Assembly (NCBI RefSeq): GCF_041734735.1
Contig: NC_134878.1
Location: 11,959,140-12,023,139 of the forward strand
Origin: Babylonia areolata
Lineage: Eukaryota > Mollusca > Gastropoda > Neogastropoda > Buccinidae
Direction of reading: 5' to 3'
DNA length: 64,000 nucleotides
Position numbers and translations under genes: made by a program. Of the stretch, positions 49,001-57,419 are shown one piece after another; the first letter of the stretch is position 1, and every line of letters starts with the position of its first letter. The notes under the pieces were generated by a model that did not search any database, had not been told where the DNA came from, and saw only the letters and a program-made list of their open reading frames with translations.

Positions 49001-50267
49001 AATCTGACAATTTGCATGACCTTTAATGCCAGCCCTGTTCTGAGTCTCACTGTTACCTTAATTTCAATTTTCCCTCCATGTCCATGCTTGTGGTCAGTCT
49101 GCAGTGACCACAGCAACTGTAACTGTCAGAGACAAGCATGCATGGAAACTGTCTTCACTCCACGATGGGGTCTTATGGCTCTATAACTGGGCGTAATCAA
49201 TAGGGGGCTTAGTACAGGTGGTGTCCTGCGTGAATTGAATAAAAAAAAAGGCACTACTGAACACCACCTAAGTGACTCAGGAGAAGAGCATGGTCTTCTC
49301 TGGTATATGTGGCCCTCCTGCACTTTAATTGATAGTCTGCCAACTGTTTTCATTAGGACTGTTGCGCACTTGTAAGCCACCTGAATGTAGCTGTGTATGG
49401 GATGTCAAACAAGAATGGCTTTAGAGTATTGTTACTGAAACAATGCAGAAACAAAGGGGCGCCCATGCATCATGTTAGAAATAGTCTACTATACAGTCAT
49501 GAAATAAATTAAAAAAGACCCACAAATCATTTATTTACTTATGATTTGTGGATATATACTATATCCTTTTATATCGTACATCCCAATTAAGCTTTCCATT
49601 ACATATATTAAATCTTTATAACAATTGACAGTGCTCCACTTAAAAGATAATAGTTACTCGGAATAAACTGTGGGGAAGGGGAAATAAAAGAACATTTTTC
49701 TGAGATTTGACCAATCCTATCAATTTCAACGTTTTTGTCCCAGCTACCACTTGAAATGATCTTTCAGACATATCTTAACTGTTTTATCAGAAACACACAC
49801 ATTCGCACACACACACACACACACCTTGTTGGCCATGCACACATGAGCGCATGCACACGCACACACACACACACAGAGGCTCGCGAGCGCACGTACACAC
49901 ACACGGTTACAGAACTTACACACACGCTCGTACACAGAAAATAGAAAAAAACACACAAAAAACCCTCACACACAAAAAACAGAGAAAATAATTGACAAAA
50001 TATTACATTCTTTCTTTTTTGAGTATCAATATTTCCAGAGAAGATTTTCTAAATATTTTATTTTATTTTATGTAACACATGTTACTTGAGTAAACAATCC
50101 AACGAAACGAAAGGTGAAGGCTGGTCTGCTTTCACATTCACCCTACCTGCTTCTGCCTCATAGTATGTATTGCCCAGATGGTCTTCTCCAACAATCCTAG
50201 CATTTTTTGGACGAGGAGCAAAGATTCCTCGGAATATTCTGCTAAACAATCCTCCTGCTCGTGACAT
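38641..50267 (-). CDS. NDUFAF2: NADH dehydrogenase assembly factor 2 (B17.2L/mimitin family), complete, six exons
   Basis: Mitochondrial complex I assembly factor related to subunit NDUFA12. Exons on the minus strand in order: 50267-50147, 46632-46543, 45203-45163, 41977-41903, 40091-40019, 38708-38641. All introns GT-AG, phases consistent, 155 residues plus TGA (human protein 169). Residues 1-40 carry MSRAGGLFSRIFRGIFAPRP and VGEDHLGNTYYE, the family's (G)xDxxGNxYYE motif; then GSRWVEA, FIPDVPPEWDAWLRRRR and NIPPSQEELDRNY, matching the human IP.EWEAWIR..R..PP..EE core. The C-terminus FPQYKGFEVTPGQFKKKKDK is in the last small exon. The basic N-terminus could serve mitochondrial import. ATG at 50267 is chosen because it starts the conserved N-terminus and faces the TRIR promoter. 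Confidence 0.93.
38767..39255. mobile_element. 489 bp MITE-like DNA transposon
   Basis: Perfect 11 bp terminal inverted repeats CAGAGATGCCA / TGGCATCTCTG, flanked by catata (38761-38766) and catatt (39256-39261) as a likely target duplication. No transposase frame. Sits in the last NDUFAF2 intron 59 bp from the exon 6 acceptor. Confidence 0.75.
39262..40018 (-). other. NDUFAF2 last intron, remainder
   Basis: A (GA)n tract at 39930-39948 with an adjacent repeat of aaatccaagagagcgag-type sequence; otherwise nothing recognised. Confidence 0.55.
40019..40091 (-). CDS. NDUFAF2: NDUFAF2 exon 5
   Basis: Encodes ANSPEGEGEADQSYTETVTE DSFK plus one base, acidic. Donor gtaagt at 40018. If the intron were kept, the frame would close two codons later at TGA (40013-40011), so an intron-retained form would differ only by losing the C-terminal block. 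Confidence 0.87.
40180..40470 (+). mobile_element. SINE, body type 1 with tail c
   Basis: Body ggatgagaccataaactaag, cagcaacacaaagagtgtcc and ctggcaaaattctgaagaaa is followed by gtgattgatacctgaccgaa, tgacacaggaaac and ggcaagcagcctgttgagtg, the c-type tail. Confidence 0.75.
40471..41289 (-). other. NDUFAF2 intron, unremarkable
   Basis: C-runs at 40546-40560 and 40850-40860; no gene recognised. Confidence 0.55.
41290..41680 (-). mobile_element. full-length SINE, body type 1 with tail a
   Basis: On the minus strand: head with tggcgtagaggtaatgcg (A box) and ctggtttgaatcac (B box), body ggatgagacgataaaccgag to aaaattctgtagaaaaatcc, A-rich spacer, tail ggtggcgctgtagtgtagcg to gaaatctgttgtgac. The best-preserved copy in the window. 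Confidence 0.85.
41681..41902 (-). other. NDUFAF2 intron end
   Basis: AT-rich, nothing recognised. Confidence 0.5.
41903..41977 (-). CDS. NDUFAF2: NDUFAF2 exon 4
   Basis: Encodes ELDRNYAMMVRTQRRAKELE DKEGM, a charged, probably helical segment. Acceptor gacag, donor gtaaga; phase 0 at both ends. Confidence 0.92.
41978..43318 (-). other. NDUFAF2 intron 3, part
   Basis: (GA)n at 42517-42547 and AT-rich DNA. No gene. Confidence 0.55.
43319..44360 (+). repeat. ~180 bp satellite array, about six units
   Basis: Units start on aactgctaaaaaatatactc / ttgcatgctc, at about 43319, 43500, 43676, 43862, 43975 (shortened) and 44215. Each contains gtgacaaagggacttgtat, aaaacaggcaaaatat and gctatacccctaca. 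Spacing of the first four is 176-186 bp. Confidence 0.85.
44565..44700 (-). mobile_element. SINE tail b fragment, reverse orientation
   Basis: agtagctcactgtgttcaga caaatcc, ctacaccacatctgccaagc, agatgcctgaccagcaacgt and cttaggccttga then poly(A), parallel to 47787-47935. Confidence 0.8.
44846..44925 (+). repeat. G-rich tract
   Basis: Over ten runs of three or more G within 75 bases on the plus strand, hence C-rich in NDUFAF2 pre-mRNA. Confidence 0.85.
45163..45203 (-). CDS. NDUFAF2: NDUFAF2 exon 3 (41 nt)
   Basis: Encodes (A)WLRRRRNIPPSQE. Acceptor tttacag, donor gtatgt. Joins exons 2 and 4 in frame to give the conserved EW-AWLR..R..PP..EE block. Confidence 0.94.
45204..46542 (-). other. 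NDUFAF2 intron 2
   Basis: Holds A/C-rich sequence at 45660-45770, a LINE reverse-transcriptase fragment (45905-46200) and (GT)n-(GC)n at 46028-46100. Confidence 0.65.
45905..46200 (-). mobile_element. LINE reverse transcriptase fragment
   Basis: Minus-strand frame reads ASLNGEPLSSVVFTPILFTI FITSFAEVI, resembling the nG..QGSVLsPiLFtiyi motif of non-LTR reverse transcriptases. A (CA)n tract interrupts it. Confidence 0.6.
46543..46632 (-). CDS. NDUFAF2: NDUFAF2 exon 2
   Basis: Encodes (D)GTSRRGSRWVEARGQEDPQF then IPDVPPEWD plus G. Acceptor gtgtcag, donor gtaagt. Confidence 0.94.
46745..46905 (-). mobile_element. SINE tail c fragment, reverse orientation
   Basis: ggtcagagaccaagctgtaa agcactttacacagtcattt, aggctgcctacgtgggtaga, gctgactgacagct and tttcctgcatcattctgtca match tail c read in reverse. 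Confidence 0.7.
46906..47786 (-). other. NDUFAF2 intron 1, part
   Basis: (AAT)n at 47446-47468, then a piece reading gatacttatatagcacatta tccagaaatctgctc, typical of LINE/SINE tails, and CA-rich sequence 47590-47720. Confidence 0.55.
47787..47935 (-). mobile_element. SINE tail b, reverse orientation, with poly(A)
   Basis: gtagctcaaggaggcgtcac tgcgttcggacaaatcc, ctacaccacatctgccaagc, agatgcctgaccagcagcgt, cttagtcaggccttgag, then A-rich. The cleanest tail b copy; I recall this sequence as common in marine gastropods. Confidence 0.8.
47936..48440 (-). repeat. A-rich and CA-rich simple sequence
   Basis: (AAAT)n-like sequence to 48060, then CA-rich blocks 48075-48110, 48185-48215, 48285-48400. 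Confidence 0.75.
48443..48893 (-). mobile_element. LINE ORF2 C-terminal end
   Basis: Minus-strand frame reads RFSSARLICRASKFDHVSPL LQSLHWLPVSDRIDYKLCTL TFSAVNRSVPKYLSELLH, then in shifted frames DTSFSVQSPETWNKLP and FKSRLKTHLF, the usual end of CR1/Jockey-type elements. 5'-truncated and broken by frame shifts. Confidence 0.88.
48894..50146 (-). other. NDUFAF2 intron 1, start
   Basis: An unidentified, possibly dispersed stretch at 49130-49380 (gggcttagtacaggtggtgt, cctgcactttaattgatagt) and CA-rich simple sequence at 49793-49975. No gene. Confidence 0.5.
50147..50267 (-). CDS. NDUFAF2: NDUFAF2 exon 1
   Basis: Forty codons plus one base, MSRAGGLFSRIFRGIFAPRP through GNTYYEAEA. Donor gtaggg at 50146-50141 (minus strand), a weaker but GT donor; reading through would replace the conserved continuation. 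Confidence 0.93.
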
Positions 50268-50615
50268 TCTTTGATCATGAAACTTCGCAGGTTGAAATGA
50301 CTTTCACGGGCAGCACGCGGTGTTCACCGGATGTTTAACTCTTTCGGGGTGGATACAGTTCATGGTATTGATTGGTTCTTCCTAGTCCAGCCTATCAAAT
50401 ATAGACCAATCAAAATCGTTAGATTTGTGTACTCGGTGAACATCAATACCACTTGCTATCGTCTGCTCGTGGGAAGCACATTGACGAAACACGCAATATT
50501 CTGGGATAATGTGTGCTGATTTGGGCCGAAGTTGATGCAGAACTGGAACGCATTTACCCAGTCTGTGCGCGTGGAGTGATTTCACATCACAATTCCAGCA
50601 GAACGCACGACTGCA
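50268..50615. promoter_or_regulatory. bidirectional promoter region NDUFAF2/TRIR
   Basis: The start codons of two divergent genes are 348 bp apart. The gap has two CCAAT boxes in opposite orientation, ATTGG at 50371-50375 and CCAAT at 50406-50410, about 30 bp apart, as bound by NF-Y in many divergent promoters, and no TATA box. Start sites cannot be read from the sequence. Confidence 0.65.
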
Positions 50616-50921
50616 ATGTCAACGAAGACAAACAGGATGAACAATTATCACAGGCCAGTGAGAAGCAGTAAACGCTCTTCCAGTTCTTGTTCAAGCAGCC
50701 GTGGAGATTCGCCAAGATCAGACTTTATAAAAAGACGACATAAAGACAGACGCCGATCCAGATCCCCTAGCAATAGCTACAATTCTAAAATGTATTCTGA
50801 TGTGGACGGGAAGCATAGAGAAAAGCATGGCAGTTCAAGAGATAATGGTGAGAAACATTCTTCGATGCTCAACCCCATCTCGGCGGAAGGCAGTGGATAC
50901 GGTGATGATTTTGGAAACGCT
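50616..50921 (+). CDS. TRIR: TRIR exon 1, RS-rich
   Basis: 102 codons from MSTKTNRMNNYHRPVRSS to DDFGNA, donor gtaagt at 50922. Low complexity, Arg/Ser/Asp rich. Confidence 0.88.
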
Positions 50922-52066
50922 GTAAGTTGGAAACCCTCTATGGGTGTAAATGTTTAAGTTATATTTTGTTTGTTTGAATATTTTGTATTTTCTTTTGTGT
51001 AACAGAAATTAAATGTTTTGATACACTTATTTTTGCCAGGGTGGCAAACCTCTGACCAGCTCCAAACAACAGCAAACTACCCTACCCACCCCACCCAGAC
51101 CCCCTCCCCACAAATCCTCCTAATCCTGTTAAACTTCGAACTAATTAAAACAGCCCACTCGGAACCACCCTCCGGAAAAGAATTTGTGTAGCAGATTCAT
51201 CAGTTCAAATCTTAATTTTAATAAATTCATTAAAGAGTTTTATGCAATGCCTCTTAGGTACTGCTCATTCATTTAACAAGATTTATTATGCTACTGACAC
51301 ATACAACCCAAGAGTATTCACATCTCTATTCATGCCTGCACGCTCTTCAAATACTAACTAGGTAACTAACCCAAGAACTACTTTAATATATAAAAATCAA
51401 AAAGACCGATTTTTTGAGTGAACTTGATTGTTTTCAAGTTGTCTTAGTTTGCACTCCCCGTATCCCACACCCATCCCTCACTCCAGCTGGCCCCCCTCAA
51501 TGTTTAAATAATGGCATGAATTATGTTTTGTTTTACACATGTTTTTCTCACTAGTATTTACCTCAATCTTATGCTTTTTACTCATGGTGCTATTGAACCA
51601 GCCTAAAAAGCATTCCAAACCCTACCTCCAAGATCTCTTCTACAGTGAAACTTGCTGCTTTTATAAATATACAAGTTTTTAAGCTATGTTAAATTTTGAT
51701 ACAAGTCGATGTTGGCTACCCATCCAAAAGAAGAAGAAGAAGAGTTTTTTTCCCTAGTGTTTTCACAAGGGAAGACACAGATAATGTTCCCCATTTAGAA
51801 TCTGCCTCAAGATCAGATGGTATTACATTAAATGGTATTATTACAACTCCAAAAGCAGTTGAAAATAAGCTTATGAATCTTAACCCAAATAAGGCAGATG
51901 GACCTGATGGTAGTTTTGAAAGCAGCTCATAAAGAATTATCAGTTCCATTATCTCTTATATTTAATAAATCATTAGAGAAAGGCAGGTTTTATGCAGCAT
52001 CCCCCAAGGAAGTGTACTAGGCCCCATTCTATTTACAACATTTATTAATGACCTACTGGACACACA

Positions 52067-52104
<38 letters not shown>

Positions 52105-52543
52105 TAGTTCACACTCTCTTCGTGCCGTGGGCACTGCTCCTTGCAGAAAGCACTGAGGTAAATACCAAGACTGGTAAAATATAAAAATATCAAAAAAGAC
52201 AGGCTCTTCATGATGGTGCACTTGTAGGTCGGTTGTTAGTTGTTTTAAGTCTGGCCAGCTTCCCCACCGGCCACCCCACGCCCCCACTGCCCCTTCACTC
52301 CAGCTGCCCCCACGCCCCTCAATGTAATAGAGTGTGAGTTGAATTATGTTATTGTTTTGCACGCAGCATGTTTTTATTTGCCCAGTTTTACCTGATTTTA
52401 CCCGACCTTTACTCACTGGCTGCTATTGAACCAGCCAGTAAAGCTTTTACTTCTGTACCCTTGCCTGAAGAAGCTGTTTTTACAGTGAAAATTTACTGCT
52501 TTTTAAGAATACAAGTTTTAAGACATGAAGAGCCTACTGTTGT

Positions 52544-52600
<57 letters not shown>

Positions 52601-53571
52601 ATTTTATGGTTAATCAAAATTTTAACAGGACCGTTGGAATAATTAAGACTTGTCAATGTCTCCTCAAGCATGTATGTGCAACACACAAATAAGGACTGAG
52701 GGGACTTTTTTTTCTTTTTTCTTTTTTTTGAGAGGAGAGAGCTGGGAATAGGAAGGGTCTGGATGTGGGGGTAGCAGCAATGATTGCCCAGTTTATTATT
52801 CTGATTATTATATGCAGGATTTATTTCATTTTTATAGACCATTAACCTGCTGGCCATTATTTTTACTCCTGTTTTGACTGTTTTTACCCTTATGAGAGAT
52901 GTGTTTGGATTTCTAAGTCTTCATGTATGTATAATAATAGATAGTCAGATTCATTTCACTACATGTTTTGCATGGGGTCAATGTCACCGAATGGTTAAAG
53001 AAAAAGATTGTCAAATTAAAAAAGAAAAACACCCAGAAAACCATGGTCTTAGAATGAAGTACAGTATACATGTAACTCATCACTTTAAGTGATTATAAAC
53101 TTTTTTTTTTTTGGTTTGATATTGACCCCTGTGAAGTATTTGTCTTATCTATAGCCAGCAGGAAGTAGCAGTGATCAGAAGTCAAACCCTCCTGCTAAAT
53201 GTGACAGATCTTATCAACCAGCTAAGCAACATCGCTCTGGTAAAAAGAACTCCCGTCACCCTCAAGGCAAGAATGGTAAAGCCAAGAAACTCCCTTGGGT
53301 GCCACCACCTCTTCCTGAACATTTGCGGCCAGTTCCACAAGTGACGAAAGTGGTGTTCCCAGCCAGGAGCTCATTTTGTCCGCTGCTGCAGAACCAGTTC
53401 CAGAATGATGGGAGCTTCCTGGAAGTGTTCCGTCAGCGAATGGAGGCTGCCCATGCTTCGAAGCAGTCTGAAGAGATGAGTCTGAGGTCTATGGAAAACA
53501 ACCTGGCTACTCCAGTGAATGAGCCTGTTGTAAGTTGTGTATGGGGGCAAGGCTATCTCTGTCTCTCTAGC

Positions 53572-53611
<40 letters not shown>

Positions 53612-53693
53612 AGTGTGTGTGTGTGTGTGTGTGTTCATGTGCATGTGTGAGTGTAAGAGTGTGTGCATGTGTGTGTGTGCATGTGTATGTGTA

Positions 53694-53750
<57 letters not shown>

Positions 53751-54908
53751 ATGCATGTGCTTGTGTGAGCCTGTTGTGTGTTGTGAACGGGGGCAAGACT
53801 ATCTCTGCCTCTCACTTTGTGTCTGTGTGTCTGTGTGTGCATTCACTCATGCTTGCATTGGTGCATACATGTGTGCAAGTTTATGCGAGCAGATGTGGGT
53901 GAAGACAGGCCATGATTTTAACACTGACAGGATCACTGTTTCTTATTTTAGTTATGATTTCCTTTCAATGATTGTGTCAAAAATGGAAGATATGATAAAC
54001 TGTGCATGGTATCACTTGTATATATTTTTAACTCTTTTTTTAAAAGAAGGTATACATTTTTTTAAAATGTGATCATCCACTGTATATTTAACATTATATT
54101 GACCATAAAAAGGAATGCAGAGGTTCTAGTGTTGCTTTTTTTCAGGTGACCAAACGTAGAATGACCAAACCATTGAAGACTGGCATGGTGCAAAAACCAA
54201 AGAAGAGAGTAGATGCCTGTGTAAGTCATTATCTTTTTTTTTTCCTGATTCATACATATGGAATATTTTATTTATAACGACAAGACAACATAGACAGGGA
54301 AACCGAATAAGTAAATAAAGTTGATGTCTTGTAAAGTACTTGAAACTTGGGTTAAGACCAGTACCAGCGGAGGGGCAGCAGAGGAAAAAAAAAAAGCCTC
54401 ACTTGGAAGCGAGTGTCCATGTATTTTATAGTCCCATATACAGACCAGGATTTGCACTTCCTCATCCACAAGACCTTGAGTGGCGGTCTGGATGCTATTC
54501 TTTCAGATGAGATGATAAAACTTAAATCCTGTGTGCAACATGCACTTAGCACACATAATACACAGCAACACAGATTGCCCCAGGCAAAACTCCACAGAAA
54601 AATCTTTGATAGAAAAACAAATACACTGGCCGACAGAAAAAAAAAAGAAGAAAAAAAAAAGACACTGTATTGTGGGAGTGCAACCCAAATTTCACACAGA
54701 TTTACTTGTGAGAAAAATCGATAGATACAAATACAAGAGAAAAGACAACTCTGTAAACATCAGAAACTGAAGAGGGTGGTTGAGTTGGCTGTTTCAGGAC
54801 CCAGAAGCCAAAGACAAAGACTCGTGGTCCCTGTACATGAAAGAAGTGCAGAAGTATCGTGCCAACAAGTGCATCAACAGCGAAGCCTGTCGACCATTGA
54901 TGAAGTGA
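50616..54908 (+). CDS. TRIR: telomerase RNA component interacting RNase homologue, complete, four exons
   Basis: Homologue of human TRIR (C19orf43), described as an exoribonuclease that acts on telomerase RNA. Exons 50616-50921, 53155-53529, 54146-54220 and 54798-54908, all phase 0, give 288 residues plus TGA (human 176). Residues 1-102 form an Arg/Ser-rich tail (SSKRSSSSCSSSRGDSPRSD, RRSRSPSNS) that the human protein lacks as I remember it. Residues about 103-190 are basic and proline-rich (KKLPWVPPPLPEHLRPVP). The conserved core is NDGSFLEVFRQRMEAA (human NDGSFLELFKRKMEEE), KPLKTGMVQKPKKR (human LALKTGIVAKKQK) and the C-terminus SWSLYMKEVQKYRANKC then RPLMK (human AWAKYMAEVKKYKAHQC, RPLVK). 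Nuclear RNA-linked role is inferred from homology and the RS tail. Confidence 0.9.
51360..51690 (+). repeat. direct repeat, left copy
   Basis: Shares with 52160-52530 the ordered words atataaaaatcaaaaagac, tcactccagctg, gaattatgttttgttttac, tattgaaccagc, acagtgaaa and gctttt...aatacaagttttaag. Roughly 65-70% alike by eye. Confidence 0.6.
51696..52065 (+). mobile_element. LINE reverse transcriptase fragment
   Basis: Reads FFPSVFTREDTDNVPHLESA, KLMNLNPNKADGPDG, then shifted frames ELSVPLSLIFNKSLEKG and QGSVLGPILFTTFINDLL. These are the N-terminal RT block and the QGSVLGP motif of a Jockey/CR1-like element, joined with the middle missing; frame shifts present. Confidence 0.85.
52160..52530 (+). 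repeat. direct repeat, right copy
   Basis: See left copy at 51360-51690; the right copy is followed directly by (TA)n. Confidence 0.6.
52547..52597. repeat. (TA)n microsatellite
   Basis: About 25 TA units. Confidence 0.95.
53155..53529 (+). CDS. TRIR: TRIR exon 2, core motif
   Basis: 125 codons from PAGSSSDQKSNPPAK to LATPVNEPV, containing NDGSFLEVFRQRMEAA. Acceptor ctatag, donor gtaagt at 53530, followed by a (GT)n block and a second copy of the junction. Confidence 0.92.
53516..53835 (+). repeat. duplicated TRIR donor junction separated by (GT)n
   Basis: tgagcctgttgtaagttgtg, then tgggggcaaggctatctctg and tctctctagctttgtg (53519-53577) recurs as tgagcctgttgtgtgttgtg, acgggggcaagactatctct, gcctctcactttgtg (53766-53822). 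Between them lie GT-rich sequence and a pure (GT)n of about 25 units (53698-53749). Confidence 0.88.
54146..54220 (+). CDS. TRIR: TRIR exon 3
   Basis: 25 codons, VTKRRMTKPLKTGMVQKPKK RVDAC. Acceptor ttttcag, donor gtaagt. Confidence 0.9.
54221..54797 (+). other. TRIR intron 3 with SINE
   Basis: 54350-54710 is a forward SINE body type 1 with part of tail a: gagtggcggtctggatgcta, tcagatgagatgataaaact, caacacagattgccccaggc, A-rich spacer, gtgcaacccaaatttcacac aga. Confidence 0.75.
54798..54908 (+). CDS. TRIR: TRIR exon 4, C-terminal motif and stop
   Basis: 36 codons plus TGA: DPEAKDKDSWSLYMKEVQKY through SEACRPLMK, the conserved end of the family. Acceptor tttcag. Confidence 0.93.
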   Translation, partial: DPEAKDKDSWSLYMKEVQKYRANKCINSEACRPLMK

Positions 54909-55640
54909 AATGCACCGATGCGATCAATGGAAGACGGGACGGCAGTTTTGGCAGACGGAAAAGGCAAATGGATTTGATGACTTTTGTGATAATTTTTGTT
55001 CTGTATTTGCAGGTTTCCAGCTATATATTGCTGTGATCTGATCCTCGTGAACAAATTTGATCAATATATTGGTGGCAAATGCTTCATGCATGTATTTGGT
55101 AACAACTTTCTGACTGTGGAAATGACAATTTTGGTGGCAAGTTCTTCAGGTGGGTTTACTTATAAGTGTGTGATTAAGATTCTGGGGGGATAGGAGTAGA
55201 GGGTAATGGATGATTATTTAGTAGTTTTCTCTCTTCCAGTTATTTTCTTAGTTTATTTGCTTGCAGGGTTATTTTTGTTTTTGTTTTTTATTATGTGTAC
55301 TGATACATTGAAATGCTTACTTATACTATAAGTATTAGACTAGATCATTGCTTATGATTTGAGGAGAAAAAAAAGTGTTTAACTTCATGGCCAGCCTAGT
55401 ATATGTTAAATTGAATTAAGTCTGTGAGAAATGGTTATTAATCATTCATTATCTCTTCTCTGAAACACAAAGTATTCTGCATACAATTTTTGCTTATGGC
55501 TGTAATGTGTAGCTCATGTTTAGGTCATATTGTTAATCTGAATTCAAATGTTTGAAAACTTTTTGCATGCAATACATACACTGCCTGTTGTATGGTTCTG
55601 ACAGCAAAATATTAAATAAAATCATTTTTGCATCAGTCTC
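54909..55640 (+). other. TRIR: TRIR 3' UTR with polyadenylation signal
   Basis: AT-rich, no coding signal; AATAAA at 55616-55621 is the likely signal. Confidence 0.6.
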
Positions 55641-57050
55641 ATGTGTTTTCATATTTCAGGTGGTTTGGTTGTATTGAGAGAACTAAACTAAAGCAACTTG
55701 TTGTAAACAAATGTCATATGGTTCTAAGAATTCTTGTGTGTGCATGCTCACACACACACACACACACACACACAAAACAAAAAAAACGTCTTGCAGGCAA
55801 AACATTTTTTTTTCTCTTTCTCCTTTCGTTAAGAAAAAAACACCACTTACCATAAAACACTGTTCCAGAATCAGTCTGTACCATGCTACAATAACAAAAA
55901 ACGCATAACAAAACAAAATTATCAAACCCTCCTCAGGAGTGTGGCCGCCTGGCAATCTAACATCGATGGTTCCCTGCGGACTGCCGACGCTGGAACTGTG
56001 ACGGACGAACCCGGGTGTGGACGTGTATGGGGGAATCTAAATGAGTGGTGTGGGAGTAATGCCACTGAAACTGTGCAGATGATGGGGCAGCAAATAAAAA
56101 AACAAATAAATAAAACCCCTCGCGTTAGCGTGAAGGGAGATATTATCAACAGTGCTCAGCTTTGTTACTTCCATCTCTCTCATTTATCTCTCAATGTCTT
56201 TATATATTTCTTACTAGCCCCACTCCGACCCCCCACCAGCTCCTCCTCCCCCCAAAAAAAGCCACCACCGAGATGGACATCTCTCTCTCAAACACATACA
56301 CACCCAGACACACACACACGCTATAGTCTTTTTAATGCAAATTGAAGAGAATGGGGAACTGAATAGTGGTGATGACATGAGGCACAGTTGGAGTGGGCAA
56401 AATGACAAGTGTGGATAGAGTTGACAAAAGATTGCACACACTAACACACACACACACACACACATGCACACAGACGTCTCGCAGGCAACAAATCCTTTTT
56501 AAAGTCTTTCTTTCTTAAAACAACAACAACTACATATCTTTAAACTTTGCTGTTTCCTGAACCAGTCAATTTTGAAAACGTTCTCAAAACCATTTTGACA
56601 GGTTAAAGGGAGAGTATAACGAGTTCACCGACAGTGTCACACTTAGTTGCTTCCCTTGGATCAATTCTGCTGCAGTTTTTATTCTGGTTTCAATGACATG
56701 CTTCAAAGTATCTTTCATTTTTAATGCAATTTCAATTTCTTGGTATGTTTATCCATCATTTTATTTTATGTTAACTACCTTTACACTAGGGAAGGCTAGG
56801 AAGGCCTGGCCAGTGCGTTAGTTTTTGTGTAGGTCAGGCATCTATCTGTCTGTCTATCTTTCTACCTGTCTGTCTGCCTGTCTATGTATCTATCTATCAG
56901 TCTATCTATGTGATATCTTTTGTTTGTCTTAAGCAGATGTAATGTACCGTATATGGATCAGTCCGCACGCTTTGGTTTTTCATTTTATGTTTTGTTAAAA
57001 AAAAAAAAAAAAAATTCCGCGTACATTTGTGCGTGCGTGCGCGCGCACGC

Positions 57051-57108
<58 letters not shown>

Positions 57109-57419
57109 ATGCCAGTGGATGCGACCGACGTGATTGTGCGTGCGTGTGTCTGTGTGGTGTCGTCAGTGATCACGTGAATGACATTTGGATGTTCGTTGAG
57201 GTGACTGTGTGCGTTGTACGCCGGCATGGAAGTGGGGAATGGCGGTGAGCTGATACACAGAAATTTCCGACTTATGATTATATGTATTTTTTCGTAACAT
57301 TTTTTTTTTCTTTTCGTTATGATTTTACTCGTATGATGTGGCTTGAGCATTGTTGTATTTCAATGAAAGGCGCAACAGAAATAAACTACGATGATTATTA
57401 TCATTTCAATCATCAAATG
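55641..57419. other. intergenic, no gene recognised
   Basis: (CA)n at 55750-55774, an unidentified GC-richer stretch 55925-56095 (gtggccgcctggcaatctaa, ggaactgtgacggacgaacc), CA-rich sequence 56295-56320 and 56440-56470, (TCTG/TCTA)n at 56840-56910, poly(A) 56997-57014 and (GT)n 57051-57106. Confidence 0.55.

Larger units (their letters stand above)
50922..53154 (+). other. TRIR intron 1
   Basis: Contains two diverged direct repeats (51360-51690, 52160-52530) on either side of a LINE fragment, a (CA)n at 52064-52101 and a (TA)n at 52547-52597. Confidence 0.7.

Noticed and set aside
51360-52530. LTR retrotransposon suggested by the pair of direct repeats
   Set aside because: No TG...CA ends, primer-binding site, polypurine tract or integrase/gag similarity; the interior is a non-LTR reverse transcriptase piece.
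53299-53694. TRIR exon 2 continuing into the Cys/Val repeat
   Set aside because: The extension is (GT)n translated; the GTAAGT donor at 53530 and in-phase exons 3 and 4 with conserved motifs show that splicing occurs before it.
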